Positions 20,701-30,352 are shown, numbered from the stretch's first letter. The stretch is 64,000 nt of DNA from Sphingobacterium thalpophilum (GCA_945878525.1 CAMCTU010000002.1:1-64000), one strand, 5' to 3'. Notes: generated by a model not told the origin, from the sequence alone. Numbers and translations are program-made.

Positions 20701-20780
20701 AAAATTATGAGGAGAAGGAAGATGGCATTCTTTTGTTGGCTAAAGAAAAGTTGGATTCACTGAATAAACGCGCTAAATAA
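17748..20780 (+). CDS. Large exported tetratricopeptide repeat protein (1010 aa)
   Basis: Signal peptide; many TPR/Sel1-like repeats (FPASNYTKLAYYHLGKSYFSRKNYPKTIEWF..). Confidence 0.9.
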   Translation: MHRQYAIFILLLTFFAVPVVAQNTAWIEVNQFYKGGLELWDQGKYAAASQQFSRAVQTKQTSSVHAESNSEFSLIKENSEFYIALCALELNNSDAESLFSEFISKFPASNYTKLAYYHLGKSYFSRKNYPKTIEWFTKLEGNNISGKESSEYRYKLAYSYFELKNYDQAKPIFAELRNEKTTYNELSIYYFAYISYLQKDYKTALTEFEKLKGSKPYESSYPYYISAMYFLDQRYDDVINYAIPILKSTKQLYETELFRIVGASFFAKSDYISAGAYYKDFQKNDLGRTQNNQDNYQIGYTWFKLKDYKNAIIELEKLETTDEYFQSGMIALGESFLKTNNKQGARSAFFKASRLNLDKKLQEEGLFNYAKLSYELDFHQVALDATQLFIKTYSYSVKLDEAKVLLGEILLTTKNYKDAIDILESIPNRNREANGVYQKVTYFRGLEFYNERAFQNGISMFMRSNTNVVDKEIHALSTYWLAEAMYEVRKFGESVDNFEKFMNLPAAKQTDVYNFAHYALAYAAFEHENYRKAATYFKRFLQGNEKDINTINDAVLRLADSYFVLKDYNDAIGYYDRIVSYKTSSEDYAMFQRGMIQGLQGQNDLKIVTHQSLLQQFPKSNYSDDAGFEIAYTYFIKGDYEIAKTDLSALIEKYPRSSYVPRALFTIGLVELNQDQEESALITFKRVISEYSTTDEAKLALESIKNIYLQRSDAAGFLDYANSTSIGNLSAYEQDYITFQAANNRFLNGDYQGTFESVNAYFDKFPKAAHDKHAKFIRAESLVRLKRPDEAIPDYEYILNDWTSDYTERALMSIAKIYISQEKYNEAVVHLKKLELTSEYKSNYNFAVNNLMEAYASMGLPDETLKYVKFIRESEKSSEEDILRAGLYAGKANLIIGDTIEAVKEIELIADSTQTVTGAEAKYLLAELQYKKQEFKKSLATAFDLTNKMPSHDYWVAKTYILIADNYVAMKDIFQAKSTLQSVIENYEEKEDGILLLAKEKLDSLNKRAK

Positions 20781-22459
20781 TGAATTTCAATACATTAAAA
20801 TATAGTCTGCTTCTAAGCTTATTTAGTTTGTCTGTTTTGACCAATGCACAGGTAAAAAACGATCAGAATCCTCCTGCACAGCAAGCAGCAGCGGGTGGAA
20901 CATTGTTGGAAGAAATAGAAGTTGTCAGACCCTATAAACCTGTTCTTGCAGATGCTGTTAAAATAAGAAGAAATCCTGACATGAATACGGTGGCAGCATT
21001 TAAGCCAGTACTTACCTACAATATCATTGATAAAAAACTGGATTTAAATACCAATATAAAAGAATTACAAGCTCAAAAAATGGCAGATGAGCAGCCTGTC
21101 ATACTTGGCAATAATTATTTAAAAGCTGGTGGCGGTAATTTCAATACTGCATTAGGTGAGATCTATATCAGTACCGGAAGAGATGAAGCCCTTCAAGCCG
21201 GTGCTTTTATTAAACATCTTTCACAAAAAGGCAGTATGGAGTTACAGCAATTTTCAAGACAGGAGCTCGGTTTGTTTGGGCGTACAATTACTGATGATTA
21301 TTCCTTGAGTGGAAAATTAATTTACGACAGAAATGCCAGTAATTTCTATGGCTTTGACCCGCTGTCTTCAGTTGCTACCGATATGAGCAAATTACAATTC
21401 AGCACAATAGGTGGTGAAGCTGAAATTGTGAGCAGTTATTCCGAAACAAACACTTTCAATTATTTTGCAAATATCAATGCCTATCAGTTCAGTAATATTG
21501 AAGATGCCCGCGAAAGTTCAGTATTACTCAGAGGATCGCTTAATAAGGTAGTAAAACAATCAAATATTGGCGTTAATGCCTCCATAGATTTAACATCAAC
21601 AAAAGACCAGGCTTATCAGATAGGAAACAATATCCTGCGAGCCAACCCCTACCTAAAACTAAAGGCTAAAGGCTTTAATCTTGATCTTGGAGTAAATATA
21701 GTTCAGGAATTTGGAACTCAGACAAGACTTAATATTTTACCTGCAGTTTCTGCAGAACTGCCAATTATACCTGGATATGCTACCCTATTTGCCGGTGTAA
21801 ATGGAGATGTGTTAAAAACAAGTCTTAGAGATCTTGCCTTTGAGAATCCTTACCTGAATAAAAACATCGCAATCAAAAATTCTCTGGAGAAAATGAATAT
21901 TTATGGTGGATTAAAAGGGAATGCCAGTGCCGAATTCGGATACAAAATAATGGCCTGGTACAAAACAGTAAACGATCTCCAATTATTTGTAAACAGCCAG
22001 GCTCTAACAAACAGGTTTGAAACAGTTTATGACAATGGACAAAGTAATATTTTAGGGGTTGAAGGTGAAATCAATATTAAAGCATCAGAATTTCTAAATC
22101 TAAATGGCAAAGCCCAGCTGTTAAATTATACATTGGCTTCAGAAAAAGCAGCCTGGTTTAAACCTAGTTTCCGACTGATGTCTAATGCTAAGCTCCAGAT
22201 TGACAGAAAGGTAATAATTGATGCTGAAGTATTATTTCAAGATAATGTTTATGCAAGGGTAAATAAAACACCGGGAACATATAATTCCAGAAGCATAGAC
22301 GGCTTTATTGATCTGAGTGCGGGTGCAGAATACAAAGTAAGTAGTAAAATCGGTGTTTATATTCGTGGAAATAATCTGATTGGAAAGCAATATCAAAGAT
22401 TTCTTTATTATCCAAGACTGGGAATGAACGTTTTAGGCGGGGTTAACTATGCATTCTAA
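20780..22459 (+). CDS. Outer membrane beta-barrel protein (TonB-dependent-receptor-like, no evident plug domain)
   Basis: Signal peptide, EEIEVVRPYKPVLADAVKIRRNPDM segment, alternating beta-strand pattern, aromatic C-terminus (MNVLGGVNYAF). Confidence 0.75.
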   Translation: MNFNTLKYSLLLSLFSLSVLTNAQVKNDQNPPAQQAAAGGTLLEEIEVVRPYKPVLADAVKIRRNPDMNTVAAFKPVLTYNIIDKKLDLNTNIKELQAQKMADEQPVILGNNYLKAGGGNFNTALGEIYISTGRDEALQAGAFIKHLSQKGSMELQQFSRQELGLFGRTITDDYSLSGKLIYDRNASNFYGFDPLSSVATDMSKLQFSTIGGEAEIVSSYSETNTFNYFANINAYQFSNIEDARESSVLLRGSLNKVVKQSNIGVNASIDLTSTKDQAYQIGNNILRANPYLKLKAKGFNLDLGVNIVQEFGTQTRLNILPAVSAELPIIPGYATLFAGVNGDVLKTSLRDLAFENPYLNKNIAIKNSLEKMNIYGGLKGNASAEFGYKIMAWYKTVNDLQLFVNSQALTNRFETVYDNGQSNILGVEGEINIKASEFLNLNGKAQLLNYTLASEKAAWFKPSFRLMSNAKLQIDRKVIIDAEVLFQDNVYARVNKTPGTYNSRSIDGFIDLSAGAEYKVSSKIGVYIRGNNLIGKQYQRFLYYPRLGMNVLGGVNYAF

Positions 22460-22504
22460 TGCATTTTTTGTCTATTGATAATTTAAAATTAACTTTATCG
22501 CAGA

Positions 22505-23563
22505 ATGGAAATCGGGCTTTACATCGCAGAATTGTTAGGTGAACAGGATGAGGTAAGCGTCATCGGTTTGGGAACTTTTACCAAAGAAAGGATCGCTGGT
22601 AAATTTGATAAAAGTAGCAATCAATTCTATCCTCCTTCTTATCACTTATCATTCAAGGAAAATACGTTTATCTTCTCTGGATTAAGTGAGTATATAAGTC
22701 TGAAGAGAAGTCTTAGTATCTATTCATCAGAAGAATTGATCAAAAATTTTACAGAAACAATTCTGGATATCCTGAATAGCTCAGATACTGTTGAAATAAA
22801 TCATTTGGGCAGCCTTCATAAGGAAAATAACCATTTGACATTTAAGCAATCAGAAAGTTTTGGAATTGTAGACAAATTTTATGGACTAAAACCAATTTCT
22901 GAACTTAAAATAGCACCTATTCCTTCTTCAAATCAAAAAATCTTAACAGATGATGCGGTAAAACCTTTTCAGGTCGAAGAAGATGAACTAGATGAAGAAA
23001 TTTATTTTGATGCGCCAAAAGCCAGACTTCTGCCTATTCTGATAATCAGCATTCTTGCTATTTCTGGCTCACTCTTTTCATTATATTTTTTTGATCAGGA
23101 TTTTAATCAATTTATAAGGAATACCCTCTCGCCTAAAGTCACTCCCTCAGCTCCTTTTGAACCTGTAAAAACTTTAATTCCGGTAACTGCAGATTCATTA
23201 ACTACCAAACCGGCGGTAACTGATAGTGTTGCAGTAACTAATGATAAAAATCAAGAAATTGTACAAAAAGAAATTCCAAATAAACCCGTTGAAGTTTTAA
23301 TTGAAGAAAAAGTTCCTTCAAATAATGAAGGGCTTAGCTATGAGATAATTGTTGCTGCATTTGCAAGAAAAAAAGATGCAGAAAGCTATATAATCGAGAT
23401 GAGTTCAAAAGGTTATAAAGCAAAAATTGTTGAGAACCTACCAGGGAAAATGATGAAAATCAGTTTGGGTTCATTTACAGAAGAAGAATCTGCAAACACT
23501 GAACTTAAACAGATTCAAAAAAATATCAATAAAGATGCCTGGATAGCCAGAGTTAAACCGTAA
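22505..23563 (+). CDS. HU-CCDC81-like N-terminal domains + TM + SPOR domain protein
   Basis: N-term IGLYIAELLGEQDEVSVIGLGTFTKE...; TM LLPILIISILAISGSLFSLYFF; C-term SPOR YEIIVAAFARKKDAESYIIEMSSKGYKAKIVE. Confidence 0.85.
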   Translation: MEIGLYIAELLGEQDEVSVIGLGTFTKERIAGKFDKSSNQFYPPSYHLSFKENTFIFSGLSEYISLKRSLSIYSSEELIKNFTETILDILNSSDTVEINHLGSLHKENNHLTFKQSESFGIVDKFYGLKPISELKIAPIPSSNQKILTDDAVKPFQVEEDELDEEIYFDAPKARLLPILIISILAISGSLFSLYFFDQDFNQFIRNTLSPKVTPSAPFEPVKTLIPVTADSLTTKPAVTDSVAVTNDKNQEIVQKEIPNKPVEVLIEEKVPSNNEGLSYEIIVAAFARKKDAESYIIEMSSKGYKAKIVENLPGKMMKISLGSFTEEESANTELKQIQKNINKDAWIARVKP

Positions 23564-23576
23564 AAAATCCATAAGA

Positions 23577-24275
23577 ATGTTTCTACTGCAAATTGACACG
23601 TTAAACCCTGTAGCTGATGCTGCAGCATCAACCATTCAAACAATGCCAACAAATGAAGAATTAAGATTCATTGAGTTACTGTTCAAAGGGGGCTGGGTTA
23701 TGGTACCGCTCGCGCTTCTGGCCTTTATGGGTCTGGTAATTTTTATGGAGCGTTATTTTACCATTCGTAAAGCTTCTAAAAACGAAATGAACCTCATGTT
23801 ACAAGTCAAACAGAGTGTAAAATCTGCTAAACTTGATTCAGCTCTAGCCATTTGCAGAAACAGCAATACGCCATTGGGAAGAATGCTTGAAAAAGGCCTG
23901 TTACGAATAGGAAGACCAATTAAGGATATTGAAGGTGCTATTGAAAATGTTGGAAAACTTGAAGTTTCAAAACTTGAGAAAAATATAAGCATACTCGGTA
24001 TCATTGCAGGTATTGCCCCAATGCTTGGTTTTGTGGGTACTATCATTGGTGTTATTACCATATTTCACGAGGTTTCAGTAAAAGGAATCATTGAAATTGG
24101 AACTATTTCTGGTGGACTATATGTAAAAATGATTACTTCAGCCACCGGACTGATTATCGGTATCATTGCTTATGTGCTTTACCATATATTGAACATAATG
24201 GTAGACCGTATCATCCTGAAAATGGAAACTGATGCAATTGAATTTATTGACTTATTAGAGGAGCCGGGTAAATGA
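23577..24275 (+). CDS. MotA/TolQ/ExbB proton channel family protein
   Basis: GGWVMVPLALLAFMGLVIFMERYFTIRKA; IAGIAPMLGFVGTIIGVITIF; ATGLIIGIIAYVLYHIL. Confidence 0.93.
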   Translation: MFLLQIDTLNPVADAAASTIQTMPTNEELRFIELLFKGGWVMVPLALLAFMGLVIFMERYFTIRKASKNEMNLMLQVKQSVKSAKLDSALAICRNSNTPLGRMLEKGLLRIGRPIKDIEGAIENVGKLEVSKLEKNISILGIIAGIAPMLGFVGTIIGVITIFHEVSVKGIIEIGTISGGLYVKMITSATGLIIGIIAYVLYHILNIMVDRIILKMETDAIEFIDLLEEPGK

Positions 24276-24670
24276 ATTTAAGAAAACGTCAAAGAGGGAA
24301 CGTTGAAGTCCACACCTCAGCATTAAATGACATCATGTTTTTCCTGCTGTTATTCTTCCTGCTGGCTTCAGCAGTTGCAAACCCCAATGTGGTCAAATTA
24401 TTTTTACCACGTTCAAATTCCGGACAATCCATTCCACAGAAAACTATTAATGTCTCAATAACAAAGGATCTGGAGTATTATGTAGAGAAAAAACAAGTGG
24501 ACGCAGCAAATCTGTTTCAAAGCATAGAAACTTATCAAAAGGCAAACCCAGATTTAACCATAATACTCTATGCTGACCGTACCATAGCGATTGAAAATGT
24601 AATCGAATTGACTGATATTGCTAATAAACTGAAGGTAAAACTTGTTTTAGCGACAGAAACAAAAAAATGA
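24272..24670 (+). CDS. ExbD/TolR biopolymer transport protein
   Basis: VHTSALNDIMFFLLLFFLLAS with conserved Asp; periplasmic domain; ATGA overlap with TolQ-like gene. Confidence 0.92.
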   Translation: MNLRKRQRGNVEVHTSALNDIMFFLLLFFLLASAVANPNVVKLFLPRSNSGQSIPQKTINVSITKDLEYYVEKKQVDAANLFQSIETYQKANPDLTIILYADRTIAIENVIELTDIANKLKVKLVLATETKK

Positions 24671-25488
24671 TTGAATACCGCCGAAAAGAAGAAAACAATT
24701 ATCCAAAAGCATATGCCATTTCTACAGGTATAATGCTTGCTTTTTTGGTGATAAGCTACTTTATTGTTGCCAGCCGTGTTGAACCGGATACAGGTACCGG
24801 AGGAATAATTGTGAATTATGGAACTTCTGAATTTGGCATGGGCGACGACTATATGAGCGTTGAAGAGCCTTCTACCTCGCCCGACGCTAATCTTACATCA
24901 CCGGATAAGGTGATCATAGAGAATACCACTTCAAACGAATCCAATTCTGAAATTTCAGATAAAACAATTGCTACTCAGGATAATGAAGAAGCTCCAGAAG
25001 TTATAACAAAAGAAAAAAGTAGTACCAAAGCACCGGCAATAACAACTCCTGCTAAAGATAACAAACCCGTTGTTAATCAAAATGCCTTGTACAAAGGCAA
25101 GAAAAATGATGGCTTAGGGAAGGGTGATGGTACGGGCACAGTTGCAGGAAACCAGGGAAGTACCAATGGCGACCCTTTGTCGCCTGATTATGGTGAGGGA
25201 GGTTCAGGAAACGGGCCATATAGTCTGGATCTGAAAAGTCGCAGATTCACAAATCTTACCCCACCTAAGGATAATGGTCAGAAATATGGCCGAGTTGCTG
25301 TACGGATATTTGTAGATAAAAACGGAGTGGTTGTAAATGCAATTCCTGGGGTTAAAGGCACCACCTTGTCGGATAAAGATATCTGGGAAAAATGTCGCCT
25401 AGCAGTAATTGGATCTTCTTTGAACAAGCTGGAATCGGCCCCAGAAGTTCAGATCGGAGTGGTGATGTTCAACTTCAAGGTAAAATAA
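24667..25488 (+). CDS. TonB/TolA-like energy transducer protein
   Basis: Single N-terminal TM, Gly/Pro/Lys-rich linker, TonB-like C-term GRVAVRIFVDKNGVVVNAIPGVKGTT; ATGA overlap. Confidence 0.8.
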   Translation: MIEYRRKEENNYPKAYAISTGIMLAFLVISYFIVASRVEPDTGTGGIIVNYGTSEFGMGDDYMSVEEPSTSPDANLTSPDKVIIENTTSNESNSEISDKTIATQDNEEAPEVITKEKSSTKAPAITTPAKDNKPVVNQNALYKGKKNDGLGKGDGTGTVAGNQGSTNGDPLSPDYGEGGSGNGPYSLDLKSRRFTNLTPPKDNGQKYGRVAVRIFVDKNGVVVNAIPGVKGTTLSDKDIWEKCRLAVIGSSLNKLESAPEVQIGVVMFNFKVK

Positions 25489-25509
25489 GTCCACATAATT
25501 GCCCAATTA

Positions 25510-26871
25510 ATGAATGTACCTGAGATAACTTCCGATAATTCTGAGGCTTCAGGGATTTTTAATTCTTACTCTGCTGTAATTTCCTACCTTTATTCTAGGC
25601 TTCCCATGTTTTCACGTCTTGGTGCCCTTGCAATAAAGGCAGATCTCATCAATACCGAAAAATTTTGTGCCCATCTTTCTGAACCACATAAAAAGTTTAA
25701 ATCGGTACATATTGGTGGAACCAATGGCAAGGGCTCTTCATCACATATGCTCGCTGCAATCCTTCAAACAGCCGGTTATAAAACCGGTTTGTACACTTCT
25801 CCTCACCTTAAAAATTTTAGGGAACGGATTCGTATAAACGGTGAAATGATATCAGAACAAGATGTTTTGGAATTCGTAAATAATAATTACGAATTTATCG
25901 AAGGAATTGAACCCTCCTTTTTTGAAGCAACAGTCGCGATGGCATTTAATCACTTCGCAATAAATGAAGTGGATATTGCAATTATTGAGGTTGGTTTAGG
26001 TGGTAGACTTGACTCTACAAATGTGATAAATCCTGAACTTTCCCTGATCAGTAATATAGGGTATGACCATATGAATATTCTGGGAAATACCCTGCAATTA
26101 ATAGCCGGAGAGAAGGCCGGAATAATAAAAAAAGGAACTCCGGTAGTAATCAGTCAACAACAAAGTGAAGTAGCTGATATTTTTTTAAAAAAGGCAGCAG
26201 AGCAGCAATCGAAAATCATATTTGCAAGTGAAGAATGGTCAATAGAAATGAGTAGTTCTCAAGAAAATTTACCTGAATTTTTAAAATTAGATATCAGTCA
26301 GAAAAATGATACAATTCCAGCCTGTTTCAGCTTTACTGAAATTGAATTAGACCTCACAGGAACCTACCAGTTAAAAAACCTAGGGGGCGTTTTAAGCGCT
26401 GTAAAGCAGTTAAGGAAATTGGATTATCAAATATCCGATCAGAACATTATTGAAGCACTTAGGCAGGTAAAGGCTTTAACAGGGCTAATGGGACGCTGGC
26501 AAATGTTGCAGGAAGCTCCTTTAGTTATCTGCGATACCGGACATAATGAAGATGGGATCAGGGAAGTGCTGAAAAACATAGAACAGAGCTCTTATAAGCG
26601 GCTTCATATGGTTATCGGAATGCTTGGAGATAAGGACAGCTCAGGAATTTTAAAAATGCTTCCTGAGGAGGCCACATATTACTTTTGTCAACCTGATTTA
26701 CCGAGGGCAAAGCCGGCAATTGAGCTAAGAGATGAGGCCAACACTTATAATTTGCATGGTGACTATTATTCTTCTGTGAGTGATGCTCTTGATGCAGCAA
26801 AAAAATCTGCCGATAAGAATGATCTGATCTTTGTTGGCGGCAGTACGTTTGTGGTCGCAGAGGTGGTTTAA
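25510..26871 (+). CDS. folC: Bifunctional folylpolyglutamate synthase / dihydrofolate synthase
   Basis: HIGGTNGKGSSSHMLAAILQTAGYKTGLYTSPHL; EVGLGGRLDSTNVI; CDTGHNEDGI. Confidence 0.97.
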   Translation: MNVPEITSDNSEASGIFNSYSAVISYLYSRLPMFSRLGALAIKADLINTEKFCAHLSEPHKKFKSVHIGGTNGKGSSSHMLAAILQTAGYKTGLYTSPHLKNFRERIRINGEMISEQDVLEFVNNNYEFIEGIEPSFFEATVAMAFNHFAINEVDIAIIEVGLGGRLDSTNVINPELSLISNIGYDHMNILGNTLQLIAGEKAGIIKKGTPVVISQQQSEVADIFLKKAAEQQSKIIFASEEWSIEMSSSQENLPEFLKLDISQKNDTIPACFSFTEIELDLTGTYQLKNLGGVLSAVKQLRKLDYQISDQNIIEALRQVKALTGLMGRWQMLQEAPLVICDTGHNEDGIREVLKNIEQSSYKRLHMVIGMLGDKDSSGILKMLPEEATYYFCQPDLPRAKPAIELRDEANTYNLHGDYYSSVSDALDAAKKSADKNDLIFVGGSTFVVAEVV

Positions 26872-26970
26872 CCATTTGTATAAATCCTAAGAAATTTAGC
26901 TCCAATAAATTATTTCCGGATTATGGATTCTTCAATATTTTGTCATCAATGAGATATAAACTCAAAGCTG

Positions 26971-27810
26971 ATGATAAGTTTCACTCAAAATTTATACGGG
27001 AAACAATGGCTGGATCTTGTATTCAAAAATCGTAACAAGGCCTATGGTGCTTATGAATTGAGAAAGAACAGTGCTGCAACTACTGTTAAAGCTTTCTGTT
27101 ATGCAGCCGGATTCTTCTCTATTCTGGTAATTACACCCTGGCTCATTCATGTGCTATCCAAAACTAATCTGGTCGCAGGGAATTATGAACAGGTAAAGAT
27201 CATCGAAGTTAATCTTCTTTCCAGAATTAAGGAGGTAAAACCTGAAAAACAGCCAATTACAAAAACTCCATCTAAACCAGTACAGCAAAAAAGTGTTCAG
27301 TATGCAAAGATGAATGTAGTTCCTGCAAATCAGGCAGAATCAGATATTCCCACAAAAGAGCAGTTGAATGAGGCTGTAATCGGTATAACAAATAGTGATG
27401 GAGAGGAGCGTTTAAATTTAGACCCAATTGATATTCAGGAAATTGGTCCTGTCATGACAGGAAATCCGACTTCAACTGCCGAAAACATGGAACTCCATAC
27501 CTTGGATGGCATTGAAAACTATCCAGAATTTCCCGGTGGTCAATCAGCATTCATTAAATTTCTAAGCAGGAACTTAAAATACCCTGTAATTGCAGTTGAA
27601 AAGGGAATTGAGGGAAAAGTTCTGGTAAGTTTCATTATAGAAAAAAACGGCCGGCTTTCAAACATCAAAATCCTTCGTGGAATTGGATATGGCTGTGATG
27701 AAGAAGCAATCAGAGTGCTTGAAAAATGTCCTGAATGGAAACCGGGTATTCAGAATAAGCAAAAAGTGAGGGTAGCCTATACACTACCCATTAATTTCAG
27801 CTTGCCTTAA
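26971..27810 (+). CDS. TonB family energy transducer
   Basis: QNLYGKQWLDLVFKNRNKAYGAYELRKN N-term; C-term FPGGQSAFIKFLSRNLKYPVIAVEKGIEGKVLVSFIIEKNGRLSNIKILRGIGYGCDEEAIRVL TonB domain. Confidence 0.93.
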   Translation: MISFTQNLYGKQWLDLVFKNRNKAYGAYELRKNSAATTVKAFCYAAGFFSILVITPWLIHVLSKTNLVAGNYEQVKIIEVNLLSRIKEVKPEKQPITKTPSKPVQQKSVQYAKMNVVPANQAESDIPTKEQLNEAVIGITNSDGEERLNLDPIDIQEIGPVMTGNPTSTAENMELHTLDGIENYPEFPGGQSAFIKFLSRNLKYPVIAVEKGIEGKVLVSFIIEKNGRLSNIKILRGIGYGCDEEAIRVLEKCPEWKPGIQNKQKVRVAYTLPINFSLP

Positions 27811-27831
27811 TTCAATCATTATGGTAATTAA

Positions 27832-28584
27832 TTATTGTGCCAGGTAGCCCCCGTCAATTGGATAGTAGGATCCGGTAACAAAAGAAGACTTATCAGATCC
27901 TAACCAAAGAATTAGCTCAGCAATTTCTTCTGATTCACCCAATCTACCAATTGGATGTAATCCAACAACGGCTTTGAAAATATCTTCATCCAGTGCATTC
28001 ATTACCATTGGTGTTTTAATATACCCTGGCCCAACTGAATTGACTCTGATTTTTTGATCTGCATATTCAAGTGCGGCAGCTTTTGTTAAACCAACTATAC
28101 CATGTTTTGCTGCAACATAGGCAGGCGAAGACTTAGTACCCACAGCACCCAGAATTGATGCAATATTTATAATACTACCACCGCCTGATTTCATCATTGC
28201 CGGGATCTGATATTTCAATCCATAAAAAACTCCGGATAAATTTGTCTCAATAACTTTTTGCCATCCATCAATAGGATATTCAGTAAGATTACTAATTGGT
28301 CCGGCGATGCCTGCATTATTTACAGAAATGTGCAATGCCTCGTATTTGGATACGGATTTTTCGACAAGATTCTTGTTATCTTCCGCTTTACTGGTATCTG
28401 CCTTTATAAAAAAGGCCTGTCCCCCTGCTTTACTGATCTCTGCAACAACTGCATTGCCATGTTCTTCATTGATATCAGAAACAACCACTTTAGCACCTTC
28501 ACTGGCAAAAAGAATTGCTGCTGCCCTTCCAATACCCGATCCAGATCCGGTAATGATTGCAACTTTATCTTTCAAACTTTTCAT
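27832..28584 (-). CDS. Short-chain dehydrogenase/reductase (SDR) oxidoreductase
   Basis: AIITGSGSGIGRAAAILFA, NNAGIAG, YVAAKHGIVGLTKAAALEYA. Confidence 0.93.
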   Translation of the reverse strand: MKSLKDKVAIITGSGSGIGRAAAILFASEGAKVVVSDINEEHGNAVVAEISKAGGQAFFIKADTSKAEDNKNLVEKSVSKYEALHISVNNAGIAGPISNLTEYPIDGWQKVIETNLSGVFYGLKYQIPAMMKSGGGSIINIASILGAVGTKSSPAYVAAKHGIVGLTKAAALEYADQKIRVNSVGPGYIKTPMVMNALDEDIFKAVVGLHPIGRLGESEEIAELILWLGSDKSSFVTGSYYPIDGGYLAQ

Positions 28585-28720
28585 AATAGTTATAGTTTGA
28601 TAATACTAAAGTCTGAAAAACCAATCAACAGAAACATGACCAAGATCATCGGATTTGAAGATATTGGTCACAATAACCAGCTATAGATCATATAAGGAGA
28701 GATTTTTAGTCCATTGTTGC

Positions 28721-30139
28721 TTATACATCTTTCTTGTCAAAAGCTTTCCACATGTAGAAAACCGGAACACCGGTTATCACAACAATGAGACCAGGCCATG
28801 TGAAATTTGGCTTGTAAATAATGAGCAGAGTACAAAAACAAATTCCCATCAAAATATATACTGCTGGTAGAAATGGATATCCAAACGCTTTATATGGCCT
28901 TTCTGAATCAGGTCGTTTAACCCTCAATATATAAATACCAATTATAGTCAGAACATAGAATATAACAACCACAAAAGAAATCATATCCAGCAGATCCCCA
29001 TATTTGCCACTTAAGCATAGAACCGATGCCACAAGACATTGAAGCCATAATGCGAACTCGGGTACGGCATGTTTGTTTAATGAAGCAGTCTTTTTGAAGA
29101 ATAAACCATCACTTGCCATGGTATGGTAGACTCTTGCACCTGCGAGAATTAATCCGTTATTACAACCAAAGGTGGAAACCATTATCATGAGCGCAATAAT
29201 TACTGTACCTATGTTTCCAAATATTACGCTGGATGCAGCAACTGCAACCCTGTCCTTATCTGCAGTTGCTATCTCCTGTAATGGCAGAACCGCCATGTAA
29301 ACCAGATTAGCCAGAACGTAAATTACAGTTACAATCAGGGTTCCCAAAAACAAGCTGAGCCCGATATTGCGTTTGGGATTTTTCACCTCGCCGGCAATAA
29401 AGGTAATATTGTTCCAGGCATCACTACTAAAAATTGAACCAACCATTGCTGCTGCTATAGCACCTAAGGCAGCAACTAGGGTATAGGACTCAACAGTTCC
29501 ACCAACAGTCAACTTTTGCATGCTCCAGGCATTAGCCCAGTTGGCTTCCCATATATCCGGTTTAAGCATGATGAAACCAAAAATGATCAAGCCAAATAAA
29601 CTCACAAGCTTTGTCATCGTAAAGGAAGTCTGAATAATTTTACCCCCTTTTACTCCTTTGGTATTGATGTAAGTAAGCAGAATAATAATCACTATAGCAA
29701 GAACCTGGGCCGGTGAGATTGATATTGAACCAAGACTAAATAAAATGATATCCTCACTAACTGCTGGCCAGAGATAGGCTGTAAATTTAGAAAATGCAAC
29801 CCCAACAGCAGCTATAGTACCAGTTTGAATAACTGCGAAAAAACTCCAGCCATATAAAAAGCCAACCAATGGATTATAAGCCTCTTTTAAGTAAACATAT
29901 TGTCCGCCGGCCTTAGGAAACATAGCGCTTAATTCGCCATAACTTACAGCTGCAATCAAGGTCATTAAACCGGTAATCAGCCAGACGGTAATCAACCATC
30001 CTGCAGAACCTACATTTCGTGTTATATCAGCACTTACAATGAAAATACCAGATCCGATCATACTCCCTGCAACCAGTAAAGTTGCATCCAGTAACCCGAG
30101 CTCGCGCTTCATTTCACTTTGCTCTAAAATTTCATTCAT
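28721..30139 (-). CDS. APC family amino acid permease
   Basis: LGLLDATLLVAGSMIGSGIFIVSADI, 12-TM pattern. Confidence 0.9.
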   Translation of the reverse strand: MNEILEQSEMKRELGLLDATLLVAGSMIGSGIFIVSADITRNVGSAGWLITVWLITGLMTLIAAVSYGELSAMFPKAGGQYVYLKEAYNPLVGFLYGWSFFAVIQTGTIAAVGVAFSKFTAYLWPAVSEDIILFSLGSISISPAQVLAIVIIILLTYINTKGVKGGKIIQTSFTMTKLVSLFGLIIFGFIMLKPDIWEANWANAWSMQKLTVGGTVESYTLVAALGAIAAAMVGSIFSSDAWNNITFIAGEVKNPKRNIGLSLFLGTLIVTVIYVLANLVYMAVLPLQEIATADKDRVAVAASSVIFGNIGTVIIALMIMVSTFGCNNGLILAGARVYHTMASDGLFFKKTASLNKHAVPEFALWLQCLVASVLCLSGKYGDLLDMISFVVVIFYVLTIIGIYILRVKRPDSERPYKAFGYPFLPAVYILMGICFCTLLIIYKPNFTWPGLIVVITGVPVFYMWKAFDKKDV

Positions 30140-30352
30140 ATTTTTTAAAAAATTAATTTCAGATTAAACTTACAATAAAATAATACCTATTGCCCAACTA
30201 ATTTTAACTCAATCCAAAAATTTCTGAAATAAAGCAAAAAAAAAGTACAAATTTTATAAATAATTTTTGGAGATAACTACCTCATAATCAATAGATATAT
30301 AATATAATATGGATTAATGGAACTGAATGTCACAACAATATGAATTTCTAAG

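Noticed and set aside
28258-28686. 142-aa plus-strand ORF
   Set aside because: Antisense to the SDR gene with no recognisable domain; a second overlapping frame is also open, indicating composition effect.
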